Made by a program: the position numbers and the translations under genes. This document shows positions 26,498-38,048 of a DNA stretch of 64,000 bases, in pieces; within the stretch, counting starts at the first letter, position 1, and each line of letters opens with the position of its first letter. Source of the DNA: Loxodes magnus (Eukaryota > Ciliophora > Karyorelictea > Loxodida > Loxodidae); assembly GCA_946699065.1 (NCBI GenBank), contig CAMPDV010000008.1:682001-746000 (forward strand), written 5' to 3'. Below the pieces are notes generated by a model that saw only the letters and a program-made list of their open reading frames with translations, ran no database searches and was not told where the DNA came from.

Positions 26498-27349
26498 ATG
26501 AAAAAAGGGCAATTAAGAATAAAAAAGGAGTATAGGTAGAATAGAAGTAACGAGACTAGTTTAGATGACTTTAGCAATATAAATGAAGAGGAAGAAATAT
26601 CAAAGGGGAATAAGATTTGGCATTGTATAATATCCCTACTTGAAAGATTGTGATATTGGATTAAAATGATTTTTTTTATTTTTTATTTCTTACTAGCTGG
26701 TTTTTATGAAGTCCTCTTAATCTTTTTCTGCAAGAAAAGAAAGACTAGAAAAAGAATGAAACATCAAAAAATTTTAGCTCTTGACTTAGATAATACTCTT
26801 GTTTTTGTTTCTCCATTTAAACCAGATAATGAAAATTATGCAATTTTGAAGATTGAGCGTTTGGATTTTTTCGTATTAAAACGTCCTTTTTGTTCTGCCT
26901 TTTTACATAAAATGAACTAAATATTTGATGTAGTATTGTTTACGTCCTCTTAGAAAGATTATGCCGAAACTGTTTTGACTTATGTAGATCCTTACAATTA
27001 GTTTTTTTCTAAGAAGTTTTACAGAAGTGTAAGTTTTTATATCAGGATTGCTTTCAAAAAAGAGATTAATCGTATATTAAAGATCTTCGCAAGGTTACTA
27101 TGGATATGAATAATGTAGTTATCATTGATGATAATCCATAAAGCATTGAATTTCAACCAGGTAATTATTTACTCAGACAATGTTTTGCCGATCAAAGCTT
27201 TCTTCGGACAAAAAGATGACATTGAGTTTTAGCGTCTTGAAAAAATTTTAGAGCAAGTTAAGGATTCAGATGACGTTCGGAAAGTAATAGCTGAGTTTTA
27301 GTATACAAACTCTCCTGCTTGCTCTTCTTAATTTAATATAATAAAATGA
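26498..27349 (+). CDS. membrane-anchored SCP/dullard-like phosphatase, 272 aa
   Basis: ATG 26498 to TGA 27347-27349 with two introns, 27029-27045 (17 nt, GTAAGTTTTTATATCAG) and 27161-27176 (16 nt). The exon sum is divisible by three. An acidic N terminus leads to a strongly hydrophobic segment (about residues 46-78, IFFIFYFLLAGFYEVLLIFF), then a basic stop-transfer cluster KKRKTRKRMK. The HAD/NIF catalytic domain follows: LALDLDNTLVFVS with Asp96 and Asp98, VLFTSSQKDYA and VVIIDDNPQSIEFQP. A single N-terminal membrane anchor plus NIF domain is the layout of dullard/CTDNEP1 and TIM50-type proteins. Asn replaces the usual Glu in DLDNT, which is a common variant. It is the second NIF phosphatase in the window, but the two are divergent and not a recent duplicate. 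Confidence 0.9.
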
Positions 27350-28930
27350 ACTTATCTTCATAATTTAGCTCTATTTCAAGTTTTTAATCAAATAGTTATA
27401 TAATACTTTCACATTTTTCATCCAGTAATCTGAGATTTATTTTCTAACTATTAACTTAAATAATGCATCAGCATATTTACTAAAATAAGTTTTAGATCTT
27501 TAAATGAAAGAATAAAGTAAAGTAGGTAATCCATAAATGGTAAAAAGCTATGAAACTTACTAACATGTTAGATTGTAATTAATGCTAGTTATATACATTA
27601 AAATGAAAGAATACTCTTTTTTTATTAATTTTTTCTTTATTTTTAGTTATTTTGGTATTTTTAACAGTATGAGAAAGACTATAAATAGCTAATATTGGTA
27701 AAAAGATTAAAATTGCTAATAATGGTTATGGGTTTTTTTCATGTTTCGATAAACCATTTTATTGATTTCCAAAGACTAAAATAATTACTTTGTGCCGATG
27801 ATAAACCTAATGAGGTGATTATAAAATACATTACATGTTTTTTTGTCTATTCTAGAAAGTTTATAGAGTAATATTTTACTTTAAAATAGTTATATATTCC
27901 TTGTTGAACTTGACATACATTGAATTTGAACACTCAACTATGTTGATAATTACTTAAAACTGCAAATAATAGCTTGATAAAGAAGGCATGTCCTTACTAT
28001 TTTTCCTTTTTCAATACCTGAAATATTTCGTTCTAATAATTTACAGTACCTTTAAAATATTCTCTTGCTACTAAATTATAGGTACGAAAAAGGTTTACTA
28101 TTTGCTAAAAAGTTGCTTTTCTAAAATATCTCATATTAAGCTTCAAAGTTATTTAATTATTTATTCTTTAAGTGGACTGAAAGAAGAAGGTAAGGTTTTA
28201 AATAGCATAAAATACTCTTCACGAAGGATATTAAGATAAATTTCCTTCAAATATAGTTTATAATTCTCCTAATATACAGAATATTGAGTTTTTTCCCAAT
28301 CCAATAGAATCTGAATAAGCAGATTAATTTAATTTTTATTTCAACTTTAAAAACATACAAAAGCTAATACCATTAGGAATAAAATATATACATCATTAAC
28401 TCAAATTAATTCTTATCCCTTGTGGTACGCACAATTCAATTCGTTAATATCTTAGTCTTGGACTAGGATTAGTTAACAATAAATTTCCAAATTAAGTATT
28501 CCTTTGAGTAAATACTCCAAGAGAAGTAAAAAGAGTATATTACTTAAAATTATAAATAAAAATAGCTAAATATATAATGCAATTTAATAGGATAATTTTA
28601 AATGTACTTTAATAAATTCTTTTATATTATAATTTTATAGAATTAAAGTAATTTATTTCTAATAATTATATAACTTTAACTTATTCTCATAATTTGTTTA
28701 AATCCAACTCTAATGTTCTATTTATTTTGCTCTAGTGACTTCTTTATTATATAGATGGTTGCTAAAATTGTAATAGTTTCAATCAAATTATCACTGAGTT
28801 TACTATTAATAGAAATGCTTTACAATTTTGTCTCATATTTTCTTTCTATTATGATTCAAATATTTATCAGTTTTAATCTTTTATTTCCGTTGCATTTATT
28901 ATATACAAAAAATAAACAATTTTTTACAAT
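27350..28930. other. intergenic, AT-rich
   Basis: No supported gene. Short hydrophobic frames (for example near 28755) are what AT-rich DNA gives by chance. The right end grades into a gag-like relic. Confidence 0.35.
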
Positions 28931-29700
28931 AAGTCCCTTCTAAACAGAATCCATCCCATTCGTTTTACGATCAACAAATATTCTTCAAGAACTCAAAGTT
29001 ATTCAAAAGGAGAATTTTAAACTTTTAAGAAAATTATAAGAACTAGAAGGAAAAATTGTATACCTAATGTCAAGCACCTAAATTCGAAAAAAACGAAAAT
29101 TCCCAACCAGTCAATTTTGAGAATTGAACAAATAGAATCCAAATTAAATCAATTAACGGAATTGACTGAAAGCTTAATTTTTTAAAATACAGCAACTAAT
29201 GATCCCATAGATGTGGAACCGAATCTATAACCAGCAAAAATTACTATAGTAAAGAATAAAGAGTAATGGTGGTACTGCAGGAAATATGGACATATTTTAA
29301 GATAATGTTGAAAACTTTAATAAAAATAAGAATTAGAAGCTTTAAGTTATGGAAATCCATAAGTAATTTATACTGCACTCCAGAAGGACTCGTATATAGG
29401 AAAAAAATGCATATTGGAAGTGAAATACTGATGGATATTGCAATACACAATAAAGAAGAAATCGATAAATGCTTGGAATGGAACTCGATTGAAATTAGTT
29501 TCCAATGATCAAGAGAGGAGAACGCACTACAGCAAGATATGTGCTTTAAGAAAATGATCCAAAAGAAAACTGTAAATGGAAAATTTAACAAACTATTAAA
29601 ATTTTAAAAAGTGATGAACCCAACAAAAGTGGTATCACTATAATTCGTTATTATTATTAAAATTATTTGATTACTACTACTAAAAATTACATTAACATCA
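28931..29700 (+). pseudogene. degenerate gag-like coiled-coil/zinc-knuckle gene, copy A
   Basis: A helical segment (ILQELKVIQKENFKLLRKLQ) is joined by a 17-nt intron (29058-29074) to SKKTKIPNQ...IEQIESKLNQL. A zinc-knuckle-like block WWYCRKYGHILRQC follows at 29267-29308. The spacing is that of a CCHC knuckle (C-x2-C-x4-H-x4-C), but the first Cys is Trp (TGG 29267-29269). Forty-one bases beyond the last Cys, the matching C-terminal block SNLYCTPEGLVYRKKMHIGS appears in another frame. It aligns with SRIYVDKDGRIFRRRLFQGS of the intact copy at 31344-32115. The number of bases between knuckle and block cannot be explained by a GT-AG intron, so I infer a one-base indel. No N-terminal Met-x-Gly-Lys block is found. 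Both defects point to a dead copy. Confidence 0.5.
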
Positions 29701-30213
29701 AATTTTTTCTTTTATTTAAAATATAGTTGATGTTGATATAAATTTGCCGTTATTTAAAATCTAACTGATAGTATCTTTTATTTAGCTTTGGCTAATTATG
29801 TTAAACCTACTTATTATATATCTTTAATCTAACTTAAATTAATTAAAATTTTTCTATTTAACTATGTATCATTATCTTAAAAATTAATTTTTACTGATAA
29901 ATCATTGCTAACTTTAAATAACTGTGCATCTTAAAATATTAGAAATATACTTCAAAACACCTAAATTTAGTTTCTGTTTAAAGTAGAATAAAATGTATTG
30001 TGAAAATGAGGCAATAAATTTAATATTGAAGAGGCAAAATAAACAAAGAATTAAGTCAGTTTCTGAAGATAATAAAATTAAAACATTTTGAAACTTTCTG
30101 TCTCTTCTTTTTATACCCAGCTCGATTTTGCATAGGTTTTTACAAGTTTTTGATTATGCTTTCAGTACAATATGCCTTATATTTAAACAACTTTATACCA
30201 TTATCCATTAATG
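29701..30213. other. AT-rich spacer between family relics
   Basis: Nothing gene-like seen in this half kilobase. Confidence 0.4.
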
Positions 30214-30725
30214 TCAAGCAATTTTATTATAATTCTTCATTATTCTTAATCTTTTTCTTTATTCTAACTCTTGAATATCTAAAATAAATTTAAGATAAAG
30301 TTTAAGTTTAAGTTATAGTATTTCATTCTAGTAGATTTTAATCTTTAAAAGGTTAATTTTTTTCTTTTGTTGTCTTAGTTTCTCAGATTCATTTAATTTC
30401 TAATTTTCTGCTTCTTCAATTATTAATTTATAATTTCATATTCTATTACTTTATAAGAATGTCCCTTTGTGAATATTCTGTTAGATTTAATAATTGAGAT
30501 TAAATTACTTTTTTAACTAAATTTAGTTGTTTCTATAAATAATTTAGCATTTCTAATAGATTTAAAACCTTTTTCCTATTTATCTACCTTTTTAAATTTT
30601 TTATTTTCATAACCTCTTAACTCTTTTCTTTTAAACAGCAAATTCCTCTAGCCAAATTTCCAAATTCGAATTTGTTCTTTATTCTTTTGTAATTCTGACT
30701 TTTCTGTTTACATAAAAGCCATCAT
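30214..30725 (-). pseudogene. possible decayed coiled-coil gene
   Basis: Several minus-strand frames alternate in looking helical and charged. One starts MMAFMQTEKSELQK at 30725 and ends at TGA 30237-30239. Another begins near 30400 (LIIEEAENQKLNESEKLRQQ) and ends at TGA 30214-30216. A third carries RQINRKKVLNLLEMLNYLQ. No single GT-AG intron joins them well, so either a multiply spliced small gene or a frameshifted relic is possible. It sits between two gag-like copies and may belong to the same family, but alignment is too weak to say so. Confidence 0.25.
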
Positions 30726-31343
30726 TAATATTGAAGGATTATATGTAAAAATTAAAGATTTAAGTTGCTTAAATTAGAAAAAATCCAAGTTTTAGAAATT
30801 AAAATATCCAGTTGAATCACCGAAACGAGATTAACTCTTAACTCACACAATGAAAATTATAAAAATTATCTAAGTATATTCCAATGGCAGTTAACATATC
30901 TAGAACTATCAATAGAAGTTTCTAAAGAATATTGTCAAATACATTATAAAAAAGGAAGAATATTATCCTAAAGATGAAATAAGACAATGAGTATTTAAAC
31001 TTATCATTTTCGAAAATATAAACTTCAACTTAGTTTACTTAATAACTATAAAAGTTGAAGTATTAGAAATTACTATTACTTTTAAAGATTCTTAAATAGA
31101 AGATTTCTTAAAAAATTGCATCTGTGATAATTTGAAATTTTGCTTCAAAACAAGCTTTGAAAAGATGTAAAATTATGTAAGATTATAAAACAAAAAATGA
31201 AAAATAGAATAAAATAGCCAAATTTTAATAAAAAGCAGAGTTTGATTTATCTTAAGCCTAATAAAAAGTTTATATCAAAATAAATATAATAATAATAATA
31301 TACTAAATTAAAGTGTTCGTATCTCCAGGGATTTTAAACCCCT
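30726..31343. other. AT-rich spacer
   Basis: No supported gene. It contains a short AT microsatellite-like run (ATAATAATAATA at about 31280). Confidence 0.4.
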
Positions 31344-32115
31344 TCAATACATACCTCCAGAGTTCGTTCCTTGAGGTTTAAAATAAAAGTTCGGGACTCC
31401 CAGTTTTTTTGGAGTTCTGGCACTCCCTTGAAAAAGCCTCCTTCTAAATATTCTTCCATCCTTGTCTACATAAATTCTTGAAAGTTCTCTCCAAATCTCT
31501 TCACTGTTTCTTCTCTGTTTATCCAAATATATCTTGCATCTCTTGTATGTGTGGAATCTTGATTTGCACAGGTAGCACAGCTTGACAATTCTTCTGGGAG
31601 GAGTTATCTCTAAGGGTTTTGTGTATTCTAGTTCCATTTTATTTTCAGCTAAGGTTTAAGGTTAAATTCTTTTTTCTCCCAAAAGTTTCACTTCGATTTC
31701 CTGTTTCATTAATCTTTCTTCATTGTTTTAACTTTTCTATAATAATTTTTAGTTTTCTTTCTTTAATATTTAAACTTCTTCTTATAGGTTATGGATAGAT
31801 TTCATAAGTTATTCTATTATTAAGCTATTCATCATTTTTCTATTTCTACATTATTTTTTAATTACCACTTTTCATGTAGTTGCTTGATCGTGGCTATGGG
31901 AGTAAAAAGTCTCACTTGCTTTAGTCAGTTTCTGTTGATTTAATTTCTTATTCAATTTAAGATTACCTTTATTTTTCTAAATTTGGGGGTTAAAGAGCCT
32001 AAGAAAATTATTATGTTATTAAAGAAGACGTGGTAGGAGAAGAATTAGAAGTCTCTGGTTTGTTTTCCTTTTTCTATGGAGCTGGAAAAAAACCCTTCTT
32101 GAGACCTTCTGCCAT
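31344..32115 (-). CDS. intact gag-like coiled-coil/zinc-knuckle protein, copy D, 249 aa
   Basis: ATG 32115 to TGA 31344-31346 with one 22-nt intron (31894-31915, GTGAG...CATAG). After removal the frame is exact (750 nt). Parts in order: MAEGLKKGFFPAP start; Ser/Gln/Pro-rich linker; coiled coil (LQEEVQILKKENQKLLQK); PPRRIVK basic patch; CCHC zinc knuckle CYLCKSRFHTYKRC; and a conserved C-terminal block IYVDKDGRIFRRRLFQGS. A basic patch plus CCHC knuckle is the layout of nucleocapsid/gag proteins and of some RNA-binding host proteins. The C-terminal block also occurs in relic copy A, which shows this is a repeated family. No protease, reverse transcriptase or integrase is nearby. It could therefore be a domesticated gag, the gag part of a broken element, or a ciliate-specific RNA-binding family. 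Confidence 0.7.
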
Positions 32116-34710
32116 CTTTTATATTCAAAATAAATATTTGAATATTAAAGTTAACTATTAATTTATAACTTATTATAATCACTAATTTATTATAAATTCA
32201 AGAATGATGTGATTCCAATTCTAAATCTTGCAAATTAAATTTCTTTATTTATTTCTATAATACTTTTATCTCCTTGGGTATAAGTATAAATTAATTAACT
32301 TTATAAAAGGAATAGGAAATTGAAGTAAAATTACTTTATTCCTTTTAAAAATCTAGCTAATATTTTAGATTTCTCTAGTAACTTTATAATGAGATTATAT
32401 TTAGAGTGTTACTTATAAAATGCTTATCTCTTAAATTGAAGCATTCTTATTTCGTTGCTAACTTAATAATTAATGATTATTTTCTTTTTCAGTTGCTTGC
32501 TTGGATTCTTAAAAATTAAGAATAAAATAGATTAAAACTAGATTAAAATATTAAGATTATTTGACATCAGTTAGCGTTACTTTTTTATGAGTAAAGGAAA
32601 TATTTAGATATTATTATTTTTATTTCTTTAATAGTTTAGATAAAAGCTTTTACAAAAAATCATCTTTTCGTTTTATAAGATATAGATTGTTTTTTAAAAG
32701 AAAAAATATGCTAATGCTCTTATTTTTCGCTTAAATTTGCATTTTATTATATCAACATCTATAAAAAATTTCTTTTTATTAAATATTTGATAATTATTAA
32801 TTTTAGGTTCCTACAATCTTAAATTTTAGTTCATTATGTATGCTAAAATTTAAAAAAAATCTTAGATAAATGTAAGATATTAAACTTCTTATTTTTATTT
32901 TAAAAAAAATCATATTCTGCTTTCTCTCATTTTTTATTAAATGCTCTTACAATTCGTTTTAATATTTCTTATATTTTTAAGTAATATCACCAAAACCTAT
33001 TGCAATATTTATTATTACTTATTATAACTACTAATAAAGCAAAATTCTTAAATCTTTACAATGTACTCTTTTAAATTCAATTTTAGTTGTCTGATATATT
33101 ATAAATATTCCTCTTCTTTCGGATACAATTCATTTTTTTTAAACTGAGATGCATATTGTGAAAATTAATGATCTGGCTTTTTATGTTATAAGAATATCTG
33201 TGTTTATCTGTGCTTATCAAAGTGAAGCTAGTGTTATCTAAGTTAAATTAAAAATTTGGCTTTTTGTAAATTACAGAGCTAAAAAATTGTATTAGTAAAG
33301 TTTTTATTGCTGAATATCAATCTGGTAAATCTGCATATATTTAACTTAAATGTTAAAAAATTGATTAGATTAAATGAACATTCATATTTTGAAATAGTAA
33401 TGGCATTAGATGCTATTACCAAAAATTTTTAATCTAATTATGCTTAATCTAAAAACTATCTTGGCTTTTTTTCTAAATCCATGTCTTTTATCTCGCTCAT
33501 TCCTGGTAGTAACTGATTATTTTTTATTTACGTATCCCTTATTCATTGGGTTTTACTTTAATTATTAAAAGAATAAATACTAAATATCTTAAAGAATTTG
33601 TATAATTAGTCAAGAGTTATATTACTTAAATATTGGATATATTCCTAAGACTATTTCATCTTTTATTAGCTAATTTGCATTTATTAAACTTAGCATTCAT
33701 TTGGCTGGATTTTATTCTAACTACTAAAGTAATAAAATTAAGCAATAAAGGCTAGCAAATTAAATAACTAATTAGTTAATATTTATAATAAATGCTTTAT
33801 ATAGATTAATATTATTTTTAACTTAGGAATAATAGAAATTGTTAGATTTACCAAATTTTTTCTTTGTTTTATCTTATAAATTTTAATATATAAGCTAGGT
33901 AATTAGTGAATGCTATTATAATTAATTAAGCAAGATTTAGATTTACTCTAATTAATTATTTCTGAATATAATTGATATATATATTATTCTTCTATACTTA
34001 TATATTTGTAATTTGTTGATTCTATATTAAGAAGCAGCTGTTTCTAACATATTTTATAATAGATTTTTTTTTTGTTTATAACTAGTTATTCTAACTTCTA
34101 GCTTTAAATCATAAATAAAAAAATGTTTAAAGAAATGTTAAACTTAAAAGATCACTTCGTTATTAAACTTTAGTATCTTCTATAAAGTTATCTTTATTAA
34201 TTAACTTTACCCCTCTATTCTTGCAAATCCACTAGCTATATTAAAATTATTTAATCATTAAGTTTAATAATTTTTCTCTTTTACGGGTATCAACAACCGA
34301 AATAGAACTGAATATATTAGATATTTAACCAGTAAGTACAATTAATCTTATGTTGAGCTTAACTATTGCATAAGCTTGCTAAATAGGGTTAAAAGTTTTT
34401 AACATAGCTATCTTTAATTTTAATGCTTTGTCTTTGCTAAGGAAACTAATCTAAAAAGTAAATTCCTAGTTAAGAAGCAGATTATCAAGCTTCTATTTAG
34501 GAGGTCATGTGAATATATTTTTGCTTTTGTCAGAAGCTTTTAAATAACTCTAAACAGGATAAAAAGCAGCAAATTTAGTAGCTTAAATAAGCAATATAGA
34601 TATAATAAGTAAAAGGTATATTAAAGCAGTACCAGCCTAATATAAAAGACTATCAGAATAAAATAAAAGGAAGATTTTAAGTAAAAATTATAAAAGACAA
34701 ATACCTGAAA
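32116..34710. other. long AT-rich intergenic region
   Basis: About 2.6 kb with no supported gene. The last 210 bases, in frame with the peptidase start, translate to a Gln/Lys-rich helical stretch (QQIQQLKQAIQIQQ). That could be an N-terminal extension but is typical of AT-rich flanks. Confidence 0.4.
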
Positions 34711-36846
34711 ATGTCTATGAAAATTGTATCTGATTTATTCATTTCGCTTAAAAACCCTGTCGAAACTCTTAAGTGTACCCTTTCCTTTTCGAAATTGACT
34801 GAGTAGGAAAAATTCTACGCTTATTATTTCTAAAAAGCTGCTTGGGAAGGAAGCAAAATGAATATGTTTCAAAGGTCGTATGAGTCACCTGGCTTGATCT
34901 TGCTTATTCATACATTCTTCTTTTAATAGAACTTCGAGGAAATTAAATAGAAGGCGTTTTAGAGTCTTGGGGAAGAATCTTGGAATTATTTTGCTGCTTA
35001 CTGTGCTGGTATTTTTGGCAATCTTGGTAACTTCCGAGGATTTGGTGATACGAAGTTCATTCCTTAAGTTAGTTAAGAATAATTCCAGTAAATTTTATAG
35101 TTAAACTAAGGAAAGTATGCAACTTATATAACTCAAATTTGGGAGAGAGTTAAAAAAAATGTTTATGACAGCTAAGTCACTTTAGTAGACTTCCCTCAAA
35201 ACAATGGAGTAAACTCTTTCTACTCTCCTAATATGAAGCAAGAAGAAGCTTAACTAGTAACAGATTTCTTAAAAAGTGTTAAGGCAGCTGAATAAGCTAT
35301 AAATTCTAGACTATGGAAAATACAAAACGAATTGATTCTGAAGATTCCAAGTTTAAATAATCACTTACTAAATGTAACTGGTTTGGAAAAAGAATAGGAA
35401 TACAATAATAGGAAAATCAAGGTATAGACAGGAGATTTCGACTTTATCGTTTAGAGGGTAGTAAATTATTTATCTCAAGTATTACCTTATGTTGCTAATG
35501 AAACTCAGCAAGACTTAATAAGAGAATATATTAAGCATTTTGTTACAGGAGATATTAATTTGCACAAAGAGTCTCAAAAATATTGGGTCAAAGATAAGGG
35601 ACCTGTAGTTGAAACTATGATCGGCTTTATTGAAAATTATGTTGATCCTCTTCACATTAGAGCTGACTTTGAAGCTTTTGTAGCTATAGTTAATAAAGAT
35701 AGAAGCATGGCATATGCAAAGGTTGTAAATATGGCTCCATAAATATTAGCATAATTTCCATGGAGTAATTAGTTTGAGAAGGAAGAATTTAAAGCTCCTG
35801 ACTTCACAGGTTTGGATGTAGTAACGTTTGCAAGCTAATCCGTTCCAATTGGAATTCATATTCCCAATTATCATGATATATGTGAAAACTATGGATCTAA
35901 AAACGTGGTTCTTGAGAATAATATGCCTATCATAACAGCAAAAAACTCAAATTTTATTAAAGAAGAAGATTTGAAAATATACATTGAAGAAGGTTAAACT
36001 GCTCTTGGTCTAAATGTTGCATTACATGAACTCATTGGACATGGATCAGGTAGACATCTTTAGGAAAAATAAGAAGGTGAGTAGATTACTCTAAATTTTG
36101 ATTAAAACACATTAATAGATCCAGTTTCTAATACTCATGTATAAACCTGGTATAAAATTGGAGAAAACTACGAAACTGTTTTTGGGAAGTTTAAGTCAGC
36201 ATTCGAAGAATGTAGAGCAGAGTCTACAGCTCTTTATCAAAGCTGTTTCTCAATGCCTTACCCTGCTTTTGACATTACTGATGAACAAAGAATGTAAAAA
36301 ATATGTTTCACACTATGGCTTAATATGGTATATTCAGGTATAAAAGGACTTAAGTTTTATAATGTTGAAAATAAGTAATGAACTTAAGCTCATTGCTAAG
36401 CTAGATTTGCAATCTTCAAATGTTTATACGAGAGAAGCGATCTATTGACATTAGAAATGAACGAGAATTAGGATTACTTCTACATAAATCTAGTAAAAGA
36501 TAAAATAAAAACAGTAGGCAAGGAATAAATAGGCAATTTTCTTCAAAAAATCCATATCTATAAATGCACCGCCAATTTTAAAGCAGCTGACGAATTTTTC
36601 AATCATTATTCACAAGTTGATGAATATTTCCTAAAGCTAAGAGAAATTGTATTAGCAAACGATAAGCCAAGAAAACTTGTTCTATAATCGAACTTACTTA
36701 TAGAAAACTAGACTGTTGTAGTTAAGGAATATGAGGAAAATTTTGAAGGCATTATAAAATCTTTCATAGACAGATTTCAGTATTTCGATCATGAGTTATT
36801 CGATTTCTGGAGTAGAGAGTGGGATCTACTTCATTCTGAAATTTGA
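34711..36846 (+). CDS. DPP3: dipeptidyl peptidase III (M49 zinc peptidase), 711 aa
   Basis: Unspliced from ATG 34711 to TGA 36844-36846. The diagnostic M49 zinc site is complete: HELIGH at residues 439-444 (two His ligands and the catalytic Glu440) and EECRAE at 499-504 (third ligand and partner Glu). The downstream GSGR is also conserved, as is the KAAWEG block near the N terminus that matches the family's RAAWxG. Length agrees with the roughly 700-740 aa of eukaryotic DPP III. The enzyme removes dipeptides from the N terminus of short peptides in the cytosol. There is no signal peptide or membrane segment, as expected. Trp at NKQWTQAH is TGA. The start was chosen at MSMKIVSDL because upstream in-frame sequence is low-complexity. 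Confidence 0.95.
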
Positions 36847-38048
36847 AAACTTCATAAAAACTTCTTCTAAACATTCTAAGCTTCGTATTTTACTTCCTAT
36901 TTTTTATCATTTTAGTATAAAAAGTTAAACCTGGTAAAAAGATGATAATAAAATTATTGATCTTAACTTTAATACTAGGTGACTTCAAAATTTATAAAAT
37001 ACCCTAAAATAAAATATTGTAGAGCTCAATAACAAACTTACAGTATCATTTATTTTAATTAAGCAAAATAGTATTAGATTGTTCTTGCTAGATCACCACT
37101 ACTTTTATATTTGAAAGAGATATAGAGCATTTATCCCTATATTGATATCACTTTTTTAATTTAAATAACCAACTAGAATAAAAGAAGATTTATAAGATAA
37201 AGTAATGCATATTAGTTAGATTCTAATCTCTTTTAATATGCTTTATATGAACCATCAGCTTCTTAAATGTAAAACCTCCTATTAATCATTATTAATTTTG
37301 ATTCTTTTTCAATAAACTAATAAATAAATCACTTAAATTAATATCCAATTGTCTATTAGGATAGCAAGACCTATCTAGAATTTCTATAGTTTTTCACCAT
37401 TTTTTAAAGCTTAAAAAAATATAAAATTAGCGTATTTGATGATAAAGAAAAGATAACAGTAAAATAGCCTAAATCTGTTAATTACCTTAAACTCGCTCTT
37501 ATTTCTATGTTTTGCTAATAAAAGAGTTAATTTTTAATGTTTCAAAGCCATTACCATTTAAATGTTAACTCATAATTCAAAGCTTAAGCAATACTTTTCT
37601 TAAATACTTCTTAATATTCCTTGCAAACCTTGGCTATTAAGGTAATAACTAAATGTTTAATAAAATTTAAGTATAAATGCATAAGATATACCAAACGAAG
37701 CTATCTAAATAGACAACCCAACAATCTAAAATTTATTAGTTAGAGCGATATAGAGTTCTAAGCCACAAGATAGAATAAAATGTCTACAAACTAGAACTAG
37801 AAATTAGATTCTATTATTACTTTAAAAAGCGTTTAACTAGTTATTAATAAAAGCCTAAAGATACTATTACTTTAATACCTTAATAGCAAAATTTATTTCA
37901 CTTCAAATTTAATTTAATTAAGCTAGTTAGAAGTTTAAAGTATCTATATAAGTAGTTTGCAGCTCATGCACAGTAGTAAGTAACTTAGTTCAATGTTCAT
38001 AATTATATTCTGTTTTCAATGCTATTAAGCAAAATAAGAGAGTTAAAG
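36847..38048. other. intergenic, AT-rich
   Basis: No supported gene in about 1.2 kb. TGA is sparse, but amino-acid composition is noncoding-like. Confidence 0.4.

Noticed and set aside
30214..30725. Third member of the zinc-knuckle family
   Set aside because: A short resemblance (NLLFKRKELRG to GRIFRRRLFQG) was seen, but all three frames look equally helical and the spacing to the conserved Trp does not match.
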